Origin: Marinifilaceae bacterium
GTDB taxonomy: Bacteria; Bacteroidota; Bacteroidia; Bacteroidales; Marinifilaceae
Direction of reading: 5' to 3'
NCBI GenBank assembly: GCA_025210485.1
Contig: JAOARN010000035.1
Location: 1 to 57,178, forward strand
DNA: 57,178 nt
Shown here: positions 28,381-39,396 of the stretch, piece by piece
Numbering within the stretch: position 1 is the stretch's first letter
How the letters are laid out: the number at the start of each line of letters is the position of its first letter
Program-made: the position numbers and the translations under genes
Notes under the pieces: generated by a model
The model's input: only the letters and a program-made list of their open reading frames with translations
Told to the model about the DNA's origin: nothing
Database searches by the model: none

Positions 28381-28770
28381 ATGAGATTTTTTTTCAAATC
28401 TCAGCATTACTGCGTTGAAAGTGTCAAGCCATTAATTGGTTCAATAAACGATAAATCATTCTTTATAAAGTAAGTCATATGATAAAGAAACTTCATCCTG
28501 ATTATTGCGTTTATTGTTACCCGTTTTGTCAAATATACTACGTTTGAAAAAGCAAATCTGGAATTGTAATGTATCAAAACTGCCATTAGCATTGGGAAAA
28601 GTCTAGAAATACGGATAATGGACATTTATATAGATTAAATAATAGTCTCAAGGTTTTCTGAGAACTCAAATGCATCATTGTGATTTTTTAATATTGGTAA
28701 ACTGCAAGCTGTTATAAACACCTATACTGTCATAGAGAACAAGTATGCTGTTTATTTGGGATTTTCTTCT
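28381..28770 (+). pseudogene. Possible decayed transposase fragment
   Basis: One plus-strand frame through this stretch, broken by several stops, contains RFSENSNASL, a stop, then FFNIGKLQAV. This resembles the C-terminal NASxESFNxKIK signature of ISAon1-type transposases of Bacteroidota. The rest is too decayed to align by eye. Together with the neighbouring intron, it marks 27-29 kb as a graveyard of mobile DNA. It could be coincidence. Confidence 0.35.
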
Positions 28771-28850
28771 ACCGTGAGACGGCCGCTTTTTCATCACGCT
28801 TGGTAGAGGGATGAGTTCCATCGAACTGAACAGATTACATATCTAATGGA
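28761..28850. other. GC-rich island with nested inverted repeats
   Basis: In otherwise AT-rich non-coding DNA, CTACCGTGA...TCACGCTTGGTAG can pair with a 4-nt bulge around GACGGCCGC, and is followed by GTTC-CATC-GAAC. It looks like a structured RNA segment or an element end, but I recognise no family. The rest of 28024-29378 shows nothing further that I can support. Confidence 0.3.
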
Positions 28851-29378
28851 GATTTATGTTTTCTAATTTTTTATATCATATTCTATTTCAACCACCTACT
28901 TTTAATCATATACGGTATTGGGAATAAATGCTATTCCATCTATATTTAATACTAAAAATAGTCTTATTGGTATTTCAGATTCCTGGTAGCCTGTTTTAGA
29001 ACGATATAAAACAACATAACAATTTAATAAAGTTTACTTTAGAGTCCCCCCCTTTTAATTGCCAAAATTAAATGTAGGAATATATTTGTATATTATTTGA
29101 GTGTTTATAATGGCTAGATATTCATTGAGCAAGATAATTATCTAGCTGAATATCAAGATCATGAATACACTATTTTCTTTATGTTTAAGACTTTAAACAG
29201 CTTCAAAATGTAAATTCGACCAAATAACGGTACATGTACATCTTTTTACATCAATATAAAATCACGATTTTCACATTTATCAGTATTTTGATTATTAAAA
29301 TTAAAAAATCAAATAATTCAAATAACCTGTCCTAGAATAATGTTTTTATTGGAAGCTCATTCTAGGATGAGACAAGGC

Positions 29379-29426
29379 AAAAATAGAAAAATAGGCATCG
29401 ATACCGATGCCTATTTTTCTATTTTT
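29379..29426 (-). terminator. Long hairpin terminator overlapping a stop codon
   Basis: A perfect 22-bp stem (29379-29400 with 29405-29426), loop ATAC, GC core GGCATCG/CGATGCC, and T-rich flanks on both strands. The TAG stop of the minus-strand gene (29421-29419) lies inside the proximal arm. Confidence 0.88.
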
Positions 29427-30285
29427 TATCTGGAATATAGGATATGACAGATGATATAATATTTTTAACCTCCTTATCAACAAATTCTTTTTCAGGTTTT
29501 TGATTTTCTGGGTATGTTTTTACTATTTTTCCTATTTCTCCAACCGATTTTTGATATACACTTAATCTTAACATATTATCAAATACTCTAAGCTCAAGAC
29601 AATAATCATTATCAAACTTATACAATTCAGGTTGTCTAGTAAATGTCCTAAAAGTAGTTTTATTGATATGATTAATCTTATACAAATCATTCAATTTTTC
29701 ATTGATCTTCATAGACACACTCATTGTTGATTCCTTTGCAAAAGTTTTCAGAGTATACATTGCTATTTTCACCCTATCATTAACATTAATTTTGACAGAT
29801 TTCGAAAATTCATTATTCTGAGTATAACCAATTAGTTCTTTGGCAATTTTTTTACATATTTCATTTAAACCCGAAATCTTATCTGTTTCAACAAATCCCG
29901 TAGCAGGATTTTCAATCTTCCCGGTGAGTAGATCAATCAAAGCTGCCTCAATATAATACGCATTGCCCTCACGTGATACTTTGGACATACATATAAAATC
30001 GGCACCACTCATTTTCCCAAGTTTAGTACACTCAGCCTTTGGAATGAAGCCTTCGGTTTGAAAAGTTATTTCTTCAACAATTTTATCAATATCTGTTCTT
30101 GTATATGCTGTAAATCCATTTTCTTTACAGATGGATTTTGTTAACTCGCCCCTAATCATGTTCAGCACAAGTTTGCTTACATTGTCAGTCAAGGCTTTTG
30201 TCGACAACATTGCAACTTTTTTATCCTGAGCATAACCCGTTAGAAAGCTAATAATAGTTAAAAATAAAATTATAGTTTTCTTCAT
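29419..30285 (-). CDS. Secreted CsgG/LpoB-like protein
   Basis: The start is the ATG at 30285 (MKKTIILFLTIISFLTGYAQ), which begins a clean signal peptide; the longer frame adds 25 residues without sense. 288 residues. The region KVAMLSTKALTDNVS, AYTRTDIDKIVEE, KLGKMSGADFICMSKVSR and AALIDLLTGKIE follows the pattern of the periplasmic CsgG/LpoB-type fold (a TolB N-domain relative). Function unknown; such domains often work in envelope assembly or regulate cell-wall synthases. The C-terminal part (about 170-288) has no known motif. Single gene, ended by a terminator that overlaps its stop. Confidence 0.75.
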   Translation of the reverse strand: MKKTIILFLTIISFLTGYAQDKKVAMLSTKALTDNVSKLVLNMIRGELTKSICKENGFTAYTRTDIDKIVEEITFQTEGFIPKAECTKLGKMSGADFICMSKVSREGNAYYIEAALIDLLTGKIENPATGFVETDKISGLNEICKKIAKELIGYTQNNEFSKSVKINVNDRVKIAMYTLKTFAKESTMSVSMKINEKLNDLYKINHINKTTFRTFTRQPELYKFDNDYCLELRVFDNMLRLSVYQKSVGEIGKIVKTYPENQKPEKEFVDKEVKNIISSVISYIPDKK

Positions 30286-30460
30286 AATTATAGTTTTAAA
30301 ATCGATACATTTAACTAACAATTTTCGTACCAATAAGCTTATATTTATTCTGAATTGCAATATTCTATATTTTAATTATTGCAAAATATAAGAAAAAAAG
30401 ATTTGAATATAATAAAATTATATCACTTGTTTAAATTAATCTTAATTATATATATTCTAA

Positions 30461-30503
30461 AAACAAAAAAAGTCTAGTAGTTTTCTTTTAAACTCCTAGA
30501 CTC
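30461..30503 (-). terminator. Terminator of the parE-parC unit
   Basis: AGTCTAG..AG with CT..CTAGACT forms a roughly 9-bp stem with mismatch; the minus strand continues in an 8-T run. It starts 28 bp after the parC stop. Confidence 0.75.
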
Positions 30504-30530
30504 TTTATTATTATGTGACATTTATAAAAT

Positions 30531-33113
30531 TCAATCCTCAGTAACTATTTCTTGGTTTTCTGGATTTGAATCTTCTGTAATTTCAGTTCTATTAACAGGT
30601 GGCAATTCTGTTATGCTATCTATAATATAAGTACTAATGCGTTTCCCACGTGCCTTAAAAGATTTTACTGAAATGAAATCTTCTGCAATAATTTCTTCAC
30701 TTGGTCTGCTAATATATCTACCTCCAAATTTAATCTCAAACCTTGCTCCTAATTTATCCGACAGGCAAATCAATCTATTCTTAGGATTTTCACCAACAAA
30801 AGAAGTTGGATATCCATTACCTTCAAATGTAAATCTTTTCAGATAATAGAAACCTTGATCAGCATCAAAAAATATAGCAGTCCATATCTTCTCAGGAATA
30901 AATTTCTCTATTTTCACCATATCATCTGTAAAATGATTAGACAGATCAAAACTAGAGAATGAAAAACTGGCAGGCTTAGAAAGTACCAGTATCTTATCAT
31001 TAGCAGAAAACTCACCTAAGAAATCACCTCTATTATCTGCATTCAATCTTTTCACATCATGATCAAACCATATTTTTCTACCACCAAGGGTTGAAACCCC
31101 TGTTTGACGAAGACTTATTCGTTTAATCTCATTTTTGGACAACAAATTACCCATCGAAGCTCTACCTTTAATTGCTAAATCAGAAAAATCATATTCGAAC
31201 TCTGATTTTTTCATTCGCGGTTTAGGCTTTAAATAAATCTTAACAGTTTCTGCTTCTCCATTAGGATTTACAGTAAAATACAATAGCTTCGACCCAGGTT
31301 TTGTTTGAGTAATATTATACTCCTTATCTCTTGTAATACCAGTTACAAAGAAACGTTTAATATAATAATTACCTTCCTTACCATCCCTGTATATCGCATT
31401 ATAAATAGTACGTTTATCATTCTTTTTAAACACATTTATATGTAAAATATCCTTACCTATAAATGCCTTTTCCGAAACCTTTGTTATGATATAAGAACCA
31501 TCTTTTTTAAACAATATAACATCATCTATATCAGAACATTCACAAACCAACTCATCCTTTTTTAATGATGTACCCATAAATCCCTCTTCACGATTTATGT
31601 AAAGTTTCTGATTAGCAACAACAACTTTAGTAGCAACAATATTTTCAAAACTTCTTATCTCTGTCTTTCTTTCTTTTCGCTTTCCAAACTTTGATTTTAT
31701 GTTAGAAAAATATTCTATAGTATAGTTTATAATATTCGCAATATGATATTTCACCTGTTCTATTTCTGCCTCTATGGATAGAATATGCTGTTTCGCTTTA
31801 TCAATATCGAATTTTGAAATTCGTTTAATTTTTATTTCTGTCAACTTAACAATATCCTCCTCTGTAACCTCTCTTAATAGATGTCCAATATGAGGTTTAA
31901 GTCCTATATCAATTGTTTCAATAACCGATTCCCATGTTTCACAGTCTTCAATATCTCTATAAATTCTTTTTTCGATAAATATGCGTTCAAGAGAAGAATA
32001 ATGCCATGCATCTTCCAACTCCGATTTACGTATTTCAAGTTCCAGCTTAAGAAGATCAAGAGTAGAATCAGTAGACCTTTTCAGTATTTCCTTAACTCCA
32101 ATAAATAGAGGTTTATCGTTCTCTATGATACAAGCATTTGGAGAAATTGATATTTCACAATCGGTAAACGCATATAGAGCATCAATTGTCTTATCCGAAG
32201 ATATGCCATTGGCAAGATGAACCAGAATTTCGACATTTTCAGCAGTATTATCGTCAATTTTTTTTATTTTAATTTTCCCCTTATCGTTAGCCTTAATTAT
32301 TGATTCTATAACACTAGTAGTTGTTTTACCATAAGGAACTTCGGTTATTTTAAGAGTTTTATTATCTTCTTTCTCAATTTTTGCACGCACCTTTACAGCA
32401 CCACCTCTCAATCCATCGTTATATCTAGAAACATCAATCATTCCGCAAGTCGGGAAGTCAGGATATATTTCAAAATCTTCATTTTTAAGATATTTGATGC
32501 ATGCATCAATAAGTTCAAGAAAATTATGAGGCATAATTTTACTTGCCAAACCTACCGCGATTCCTTCAACTCCCTGAGCTAACAGAAGAGGGAATTTAAC
32601 AGGTAGAGTTATAGGTTCCTTATTTCTACCATCATATGATTGTTTCCAGTTTGTTGTTTTTGGGTTAAATAAAACCTCAATAGCAAATTTTGACAATCTA
32701 GCCTCGATATACCTAGGTGCAGCAGCAGAGTCACCAGTTAAAATATTCCCCCAGTTACCCTGAGTATCTACAAGAAGATCCTTTTGCCCCATTTGCACAA
32801 GTGCATCACCAATAGAAGCATCGCCATGGGGATGGTATTGCATTGTATGACCAATAATATTAGCTACTTTATTATACCTTCCATCATCAAGTTGTTTCAT
32901 TGCATGCAAAATTCTTCTTTGCACAGGCTTAAGACCATCATTAACATAAGGAACAGCCCTTTCTAATATAACATAAGACGCATAATCAAGAAACCACTCC
33001 TTATACATCCCAGATAAATATGTTAAATTACGAATAGACTCCTCTGGTAATTCTTCGTTAAAATCTTGAAAATCCTCGTTGTTGTTAGTATTATTGTTTG
33101 ATTCGATACTCAT
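30531..33113 (-). CDS. parC: DNA topoisomerase IV subunit A
   Basis: 860 residues. The breakage-reunion domain has YHPHGDASIGDALV (93-106) and the catalytic Tyr135 in AAPRYIEARL. The C-terminal half (about 500-830) is the pinwheel DNA-wrapping domain. It separates linked daughter chromosomes together with ParE, which is encoded 30 bp upstream on the same strand. The Asp/Glu-rich N-terminal tail (about 1-27) is typical of Bacteroidota homologues. ParC is preferred to GyrA because the gene is paired with a ParE-type B subunit of 611 residues. Confidence 0.92.
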   Translation of the reverse strand: MSIESNNNTNNNEDFQDFNEELPEESIRNLTYLSGMYKEWFLDYASYVILERAVPYVNDGLKPVQRRILHAMKQLDDGRYNKVANIIGHTMQYHPHGDASIGDALVQMGQKDLLVDTQGNWGNILTGDSAAAPRYIEARLSKFAIEVLFNPKTTNWKQSYDGRNKEPITLPVKFPLLLAQGVEGIAVGLASKIMPHNFLELIDACIKYLKNEDFEIYPDFPTCGMIDVSRYNDGLRGGAVKVRAKIEKEDNKTLKITEVPYGKTTTSVIESIIKANDKGKIKIKKIDDNTAENVEILVHLANGISSDKTIDALYAFTDCEISISPNACIIENDKPLFIGVKEILKRSTDSTLDLLKLELEIRKSELEDAWHYSSLERIFIEKRIYRDIEDCETWESVIETIDIGLKPHIGHLLREVTEEDIVKLTEIKIKRISKFDIDKAKQHILSIEAEIEQVKYHIANIINYTIEYFSNIKSKFGKRKERKTEIRSFENIVATKVVVANQKLYINREEGFMGTSLKKDELVCECSDIDDVILFKKDGSYIITKVSEKAFIGKDILHINVFKKNDKRTIYNAIYRDGKEGNYYIKRFFVTGITRDKEYNITQTKPGSKLLYFTVNPNGEAETVKIYLKPKPRMKKSEFEYDFSDLAIKGRASMGNLLSKNEIKRISLRQTGVSTLGGRKIWFDHDVKRLNADNRGDFLGEFSANDKILVLSKPASFSFSSFDLSNHFTDDMVKIEKFIPEKIWTAIFFDADQGFYYLKRFTFEGNGYPTSFVGENPKNRLICLSDKLGARFEIKFGGRYISRPSEEIIAEDFISVKSFKARGKRISTYIIDSITELPPVNRTEITEDSNPENQEIVTED

Positions 33114-33143
33114 AATTAGATTTAATAATTTGGGATATTACTA

Positions 33144-34979
33144 CTATTCTACCTCATCCTTTTCAACCATCAGGTTATCAATAATGAACTCTTGTCTTTC
33201 AGGAGTATTTTTCCCCATATAAAAGCTCAACATATCAGCAACAGATTCTTCCTTTTTCATAATAACAGGTTCAAGTCGAATATCTTTACCTATGAAATGT
33301 TTAAACTCATCAGGCGAAATCTCGCCGAGTCCTTTAAATCTGGTTATTTCTGGATTTTTGCCAAGCTTATTTATAGCATTATCTTTCTCCTCATCTGAAT
33401 AACAGTATTTAGTAATTTTTTTATTTCTGACTCTAAAAAGTGGAGTTTGCAGAATATACACATGTCCACTTCTAACAAGATCAGGGAAAAATTGCAGAAA
33501 AAAGGTAATTAACAATAATCTAATATGCATACCATCCACATCGGCATCAGTAGCAATTATTACATTATTATATCTCAATCCCTCGATTCCATCTTCTATA
33601 TTAAGAGCTGCTTGCAAGAGGTTGAATTCCTCATTTTCGTAGACAATCTTTTTCGTAAGTCCAAATGTATTAAGAGGTTTACCTCTCAAACTAAATACAG
33701 CTTGTGTGTTTACATTACGAGACTTAGTGATTGATCCACTAGCTGAGTCACCCTCTGTAATAAAAATCGAAGAATCTGATTTAGATTCTTTTTTTGTATT
33801 AAAATGAACTCTACAATCTCTTAACTTTTTATTATGTAAATTAGCTTTTTTTGCTCTTTCTTTTGCTATTTTTTTAATTCCTGAGATTGCTTTTCTTTCC
33901 TTTTCTGATTCTAATATTTTTTTGTGGAGAATCTCAGCTATTTCAGGATTTCTGTGTAAGAAATTATCAAGATTAGATGTAATAAAATCATTTATAAAAT
34001 TTCGGACACTTGGCCCATTAGGTCCCATATCTTTGGATCCAAGTTTTGTTTTTGTTTGACTTTCAAAAACAGGTTCTTGAACCTTAATACTTATTGAGGC
34101 AATGATAGAGGTGCGGATATCTGAAGTATCAAAATCCTTTTTATAAAAATCTCTTACAGTTTTGACTATGGCTTCTCTGAATGCTGCTAAATGAGTACCA
34201 CCCTGAGTAGTGTGTTGTCCATTAACAAAAGAATAATACTCTTCGCCGTATTGTCTCCCATGGGTTATTGCAATTTCAATATCCTCGCCACTCATATGAA
34301 TAATATCATAGAGAGGTTCGGTTCTTAAATTTTCATTCAATAAATCTAATAATCCATTTTTAGAATGAAATCTACGTCCATTAAAATATATACTCAATCC
34401 TGAATTTAGATATACATAATTTTTTAATAAATCTTCGATATATTCAGAAATGAATCTATAATTTGAAAATAAGTCTTCATCAGGGTGGAAACTTACCTTT
34501 ACTCCGTTTTTCTCATTTGTTGGACAGATATCAAACTCTTCAGTGATTTCTCCTTTGGAAAAACATACTTTCTTGCATTCTCCTTCTCTGTATGATTCAA
34601 TTATAAAACTATTAGACAAAGCATTCACAGCTTTTATACCTACACCATTCAGTCCTACCGATTTTTTAAATGCCTTGGAATCATATTTTGCACCTGTGTT
34701 CATTTTTGAAGACACATCCACTAGTTTGCCAAGGGGAATACCTCGACCATAATCACGAACGCAAACATCGCGATCATTAATTGTGACTTCTATGGATTTA
34801 CCTATACCCATAGCAAATTCATCAATGGAGTTGTCTATCACTTCCTTTAACAGTATATATATACCATCATCATGAGAAGAACCATCTCCAAGTTTCCCTA
34901 TATACATACCAGGTCTTCTTCTGATATGTTCTTTCCAATCTAATGTACGTATCGAATCTTCTGAATATTGTGCACTCAT
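33144..34979 (-). CDS. parE: DNA topoisomerase IV subunit B
   Basis: 611 residues. The GHKL ATPase site has [25 protein letters not shown] and [15 protein letters not shown]; the TOPRIM part has [10 protein letters not shown] and [13 protein letters not shown]. Length and missing GyrB-type insert fit ParE. It uses ATP to drive strand passage by the A subunit, encoded immediately downstream. The start ATG at 34979 ([19 protein letters not shown]) agrees with family N-termini. Confidence 0.93.
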   Translation of the reverse strand: MSAQYSEDSIRTLDWKEHIRRRPGMYIGKLGDGSSHDDGIYILLKEVIDNSIDEFAMGIGKSIEVTINDRDVCVRDYGRGIPLGKLVDVSSKMNTGAKYDSKAFKKSVGLNGVGIKAVNALSNSFIIESYREGECKKVCFSKGEITEEFDICPTNEKNGVKVSFHPDEDLFSNYRFISEYIEDLLKNYVYLNSGLSIYFNGRRFHSKNGLLDLLNENLRTEPLYDIIHMSGEDIEIAITHGRQYGEEYYSFVNGQHTTQGGTHLAAFREAIVKTVRDFYKKDFDTSDIRTSIIASISIKVQEPVFESQTKTKLGSKDMGPNGPSVRNFINDFITSNLDNFLHRNPEIAEILHKKILESEKERKAISGIKKIAKERAKKANLHNKKLRDCRVHFNTKKESKSDSSIFITEGDSASGSITKSRNVNTQAVFSLRGKPLNTFGLTKKIVYENEEFNLLQAALNIEDGIEGLRYNNVIIATDADVDGMHIRLLLITFFLQFFPDLVRSGHVYILQTPLFRVRNKKITKYCYSDEEKDNAINKLGKNPEITRFKGLGEISPDEFKHFIGKDIRLEPVIMKKEESVADMLSFYMGKNTPERQEFIIDNLMVEKDEVE

Positions 34980-35285
34980 TTGTTATAGCAGTTTGTACAA
35001 ATATAGAAAAAAGAAAATCGTATTAACAAAAAAGGAATTTCCAAAAATATCAATAATACTTATATTTTATTAATCTAATTCTCTTTGTATCAATTATTTT
35101 TCTAATATTATATTTTTTTATTAATAAATATTATAAATTAATAATAATCAATTTATGGTATTTCTTGTTTAATTTAATTTGGTATTATTAGCCTTAATAC
35201 TAAATTTATTATGATTGCATTATTAAAATTTATTACATATCATAATAAGAGCTTAATCTAAGTTCCAATTTTTCATAATAAAACC
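34980..35285. other. Intergenic upstream of parE
   Basis: 306 bp of very AT-rich DNA between priA and parE. It should hold the parE promoter; no clear box, hairpin or ORF was recognised. Confidence 0.45.
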
Positions 35286-37730
35286 TTAATATGGATCAAC
35301 ATCAAAACTGACATCCAAATTAGAATAACCTTTTAGTTGTTTAAGGCTAAATGCTCTGATATTCAAAATATATTTTGCCTTATTCAGCTGAGTATTTTTC
35401 TCAAATTTAAGAATGATATTTTCAATATATTTATTTTTGACTTTACTTACCAAGGGTTTATGCGCTCCAATAACTCTATTTCCAAATATTTTAAACAATT
35501 CTTTTGTGAGTATCTTTGCAGCCTGATTACAAGTTTTTTCGTTTTTATGTTTAATTATTATCTTTATCAGATAAACATAAGGTGGATAATAAAACTCTTT
35601 TCTTTCATTTGATTGATCTATAAACATCTGTTTATAATCATGATTTACTATTTGTTTTATTATTTCATTTTCCGTATTATAAGTTTGTATTATAACTTCT
35701 CCTTGTTTCCCTTTTCGCCCTGCTCTGCCAGCTACCTGTGAAATAGTTTGAAAACTTCTTTCAAAAGCTCTAAAATCAGGGAAATTAAGCATTGTATCTG
35801 CGTTTAACACTCCTACCAATTTAACATTTTCAAAATCCAAACCCTTACTAATCATTTGTGTTCCTATCAATATGTCAATTTTGTTATCTTCAAACTCTGC
35901 TATAATTCGTCTATATGCATTTTTATTTGAACCGGTATCCAAATCTAACCTTGCTATCCTTGCTTCTGGAATTAATCGTGAAAGTTCTTCTTCTATTTTC
36001 TCTGTCCCTACACCTTTCTCTTGAAGCTTATTTTCCCCGCATTGCTCACACTTATTTATAACTTGTATTTGATGACCACAATAATGACACTGAAGACTAT
36101 TATTATATCTATGGTAAGTGTAACTGACAGAACAATTAGGGCACTGAGCCACCCATCCACAAGATTTACATTCTAAAAAATTTGAATATCCTCTTCTGTT
36201 TTGAAATAGAATTACTTGTTTTTTATCATCCAGATAATGTTTTATTCTATCCAAAAGTTCTAGCGAAAAGACAGATTTCATTCTTTTTTTCCTATATCTT
36301 TCCTTAATGTCTATTAATTGGACTTTTGGAAGTGCTATATCACCATGACGTTTAAAAAGTTCAACAAGTCCATATTTTCCCGAACTAGCATTTTGATATG
36401 ATTCGATAGATGGAGTAGCTGTTCCCAGTAAACATTTTGCAGAATTTAAAAATGCCAGATAAATAGCAGTATCTCTTGCATGATATCTTGGGCTAGGATC
36501 ATATTGTTTATATGTCGATTCATGTTCCTCATCAACAATTACTAAACCTAAATTTTTTATAGGTAAAAACACTGATGAACGTACTCCTAGAATAATCCTA
36601 GTTTCATTCTCTTCAATAAGAGATTTGTATACCTCAACTCTTTCCGAATCATTTAGTTTTGAGTGATAAATTAAAACCTTGGACCCAAAAACAGCTGATA
36701 ATCTATTAATTATCTGTGTTGTAAGTGCAATCTCAGGAAGTAAATATAATACTTGTTTTCCTTTTGCCAAGCACTCATCAATTAATTTTATGTATATTTC
36801 AGTTTTTCCACTTGAGGTTACTCCATGTAATAGTACGGTATTTCGTTTCTGAAAAGACTCTTTTATTTCAATATATGCTTTATTTTGAATTAAAGATAAT
36901 TCAGATATTGATTTTGTGGGGCTGACATTAGAATCGATTCTACTTACAACATCCTCCTCAACAATCAATATATTCTTATCGACAAGCGATTTCAATATTG
37001 CATTAGATGATTTTGTTTGACTAAGCAAACTAGTTAGCTTTACTCTTTCTGGTTTTTCTTGAAAAAGATATTTTGACATATCTAAGTAAACCATAAAAAG
37101 TTCCTTTTGCTTCCTCGCCTTGGATAGACTATCAATTATAATTGTCAGATTATCTTCATTGAAATTTTTCTTTAGCTTAACATATTTTTGTTTTTTTTCA
37201 TGATAAGTGGAAGCTATATTCTCCTCAACAATAATTGCATTACACTCAAATAAAGTCTTTATATTTTTATAGCAATTATTTACATTCAAACTCTTATACA
37301 AATCTTTAAGAGATACCGCTTTAGAATTTGATAATATATCAAGAATTTCATTCTCTCGTTTTGACAATTTAACAGACTCAATATACTCGGCATTATATCG
37401 AACCCTAGTTTCGCTTTCCATCTTCAATCCAGCAGGAAGTGCTGCCATCAACACCTGTCCTATTTTACATATATAATAACTACTAATCCACTCCCATAGT
37501 TTAAGTTGATTTGGAGTTACAAAAGCTCTATCGTCAAGAACTTGCTCTATATTTTTCAGATCAAAATCTTTTGGCTTACGATTATGAATTTCCCAAACTA
37601 TACCTGCTATCATTTTTCTTGGTCCAAAAGGCACAATAACCCTATAACCTACATCAAGATTCATTGATTCTGGTATTTCATAAGTAAATCTACCTTCAAG
37701 AGCTAATGGCAATATGATATCAGCGTACAT
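35286..37730 (-). CDS. priA: Primosomal protein N' (PriA helicase)
   Basis: 814 residues. An N-terminal 3'-end-binding domain (about 1-100) is followed by a long linker and a helicase core with Walker A GVTSSGKT (303-310), DEEH (about 400) and QVAGRAGRKGKQG. A zinc cluster inside the core has CKSCGWVAQCPNC, CHYCGH and CEQCG. PriA restarts stalled replication forks by loading the replicative helicase. Length is usual for Bacteroidota. It lies 169 bp downstream of the RecD-like helicase gene on the same strand. Confidence 0.95.
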   Translation of the reverse strand: MYADIILPLALEGRFTYEIPESMNLDVGYRVIVPFGPRKMIAGIVWEIHNRKPKDFDLKNIEQVLDDRAFVTPNQLKLWEWISSYYICKIGQVLMAALPAGLKMESETRVRYNAEYIESVKLSKRENEILDILSNSKAVSLKDLYKSLNVNNCYKNIKTLFECNAIIVEENIASTYHEKKQKYVKLKKNFNEDNLTIIIDSLSKARKQKELFMVYLDMSKYLFQEKPERVKLTSLLSQTKSSNAILKSLVDKNILIVEEDVVSRIDSNVSPTKSISELSLIQNKAYIEIKESFQKRNTVLLHGVTSSGKTEIYIKLIDECLAKGKQVLYLLPEIALTTQIINRLSAVFGSKVLIYHSKLNDSERVEVYKSLIEENETRIILGVRSSVFLPIKNLGLVIVDEEHESTYKQYDPSPRYHARDTAIYLAFLNSAKCLLGTATPSIESYQNASSGKYGLVELFKRHGDIALPKVQLIDIKERYRKKRMKSVFSLELLDRIKHYLDDKKQVILFQNRRGYSNFLECKSCGWVAQCPNCSVSYTYHRYNNSLQCHYCGHQIQVINKCEQCGENKLQEKGVGTEKIEEELSRLIPEARIARLDLDTGSNKNAYRRIIAEFEDNKIDILIGTQMISKGLDFENVKLVGVLNADTMLNFPDFRAFERSFQTISQVAGRAGRKGKQGEVIIQTYNTENEIIKQIVNHDYKQMFIDQSNERKEFYYPPYVYLIKIIIKHKNEKTCNQAAKILTKELFKIFGNRVIGAHKPLVSKVKNKYIENIILKFEKNTQLNKAKYILNIRAFSLKQLKGYSNLDVSFDVDPY

Positions 37731-37899
37731 TCTCCAAGTATTTTTATTAGTTAAAAAACTATTTATAATCTGTGCAATATTAGTCCAAATTCTTTAATCT
37801 AAAAAAACAAAATCTGTACACATATGCAACAAACATAATTCATCTTCAGTTAAGGGTTAATCTCAAGATAACAGCTCAAAAGCTTCTTTATGTTTAATA

Positions 37900-39321
37900 T
37901 TAATCAGTAAAGAAATCATCAGAAAAGTTGACTAAATAAACTTTTTTCTTTGCTCTAGTAAGGGCAGTATACAGCCATCGATAATAGTCATTATTCATAT
38001 ATTCCCTAGTGACATATCCCTGATCAATAAAGACATTATCCCACTGACCACCCTGAGCTTTATGACAAGTGATAGCATAGGCAAATTTAACCTGAAGAGC
38101 ATTAAAGTATTCATTATTTCGAACTCTTTCGAATTTTTCTTTTTTTGATCTATACTCAGAATAATCCTCTAAAACAGAATAAAAAAACTCTTTATACTTA
38201 TCATATGGCAGATTAGCAGATTCCATATTCAGAGTATCAAGCATCAATACAGTATCAGCTTCGATATAATTATAATCAGGAAAGCATACGGTTGCTTCAA
38301 CAAATCTATAACCATAAAGATTATGGTATTTACGAATTCGTTTAACCTCCATTATGTCACCATTTGCTATAAAATCAAGCTCCTTGATATTTTTACTCCA
38401 GAAATAGTTATTCTTAACTACCATCAAAATATCTCCATTACTGATTTCTTCCTCTCTGTAAAGAATGGTATTGCGAACTCCCTGATTAAATTGATTAGCT
38501 CTTTTATTATTACGAGTTATGATAATAGTTTCCTCCATTCCATAATTATCATAAGATTCGGTAATTTTATCAATCAAATCCATCCCACTAACTCGCTCAA
38601 TATCATCATAATCCTTTATTTGAAACTTAGGAAATTCATTTGACTGATAACTTATCAGTTCTCTTAGATGTGTTGCATTAATATGAATTCCAGAATCCAT
38701 ACTCTGTCTAATCACCTCTGTTAATTCTCTTTCCTGAATTTGAAAATTGTATAAACTCACCAATTCGTCAGTATCCAGTGCAGGAGAAACATCTAAACCA
38801 ACAGGAGGTAACTGCGCTGTATCACCCACCATTATTAGCTTGCAATTCTCTCCATCAGTAACATAATTAACAAGATCATCCAATAAGCGACCTGTTCCAA
38901 AGACACTATTATCGCCAGTAGAGTTAGAAATCATTGAAGACTCATCAATAATAAATACAGTATCTTTATGAAGATTTTTATCAATATTAAATTCCTCGTT
39001 AGTTGTATTTAATGATTTTTGCCTATATATCTTTTTATGAATTGTATAGGCTGCAAAACCAGAATAATTAGATAGAACTTTTGCTGCACGACCCGTTGGT
39101 GCCATCAACATAGTTTTTATCTTCAATTTGTGCAAACTTTTTATGACAGCACCAATCAAACTAGTCTTTCCTGTGCCTGCATAACCTTTAAGAAGTACTA
39201 TTGCATCCTCGTCAGATATACTTATATAGGATGTAATACAATCTATAGCACTATTTTGATCATCTGTTGGATCGAAAACTAATTCTTTCCGCACCAAATC
39301 AGACAAGAAATCATTCAACAT
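37900..39321 (-). CDS. RecD/Pif1-like DNA helicase
   Basis: About 473 residues from the ATG at 39321 (MLNDFLSDLVRKEL); a longer frame opens with TTG at 39342. Superfamily 1B helicase: Walker A LKGYAGTGKTSLIGA, Walker B IIDESSMIS, MVGDTAQLPPVG, and a C-terminal UvrD_C_2 part FAYAITCHKAQGGQWDNVF plus WLYTALTRAKKKVYL. It lacks the long RecD2 N-terminal region, so it is the short RecD/Pif1-like form common in Bacteroidota, a probable 5'-3' helicase of unknown pathway. No RecB or RecC gene nearby. Confidence 0.88.
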   Translation of the reverse strand: MLNDFLSDLVRKELVFDPTDDQNSAIDCITSYISISDEDAIVLLKGYAGTGKTSLIGAVIKSLHKLKIKTMLMAPTGRAAKVLSNYSGFAAYTIHKKIYRQKSLNTTNEEFNIDKNLHKDTVFIIDESSMISNSTGDNSVFGTGRLLDDLVNYVTDGENCKLIMVGDTAQLPPVGLDVSPALDTDELVSLYNFQIQERELTEVIRQSMDSGIHINATHLRELISYQSNEFPKFQIKDYDDIERVSGMDLIDKITESYDNYGMEETIIITRNNKRANQFNQGVRNTILYREEEISNGDILMVVKNNYFWSKNIKELDFIANGDIMEVKRIRKYHNLYGYRFVEATVCFPDYNYIEADTVLMLDTLNMESANLPYDKYKEFFYSVLEDYSEYRSKKEKFERVRNNEYFNALQVKFAYAITCHKAQGGQWDNVFIDQGYVTREYMNNDYYRWLYTALTRAKKKVYLVNFSDDFFTD

Positions 39322-39396
39322 AACACAAACTTGTATAAACAAAAATTCAACACAATATTATTATGTTGAATCTTTTAAATTTCTTTAAATATTTTA

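Noticed and set aside
28407..28625. 72-codon minus-strand ORF
   Set aside because: Antisense to the decayed transposase frame; no independent support.
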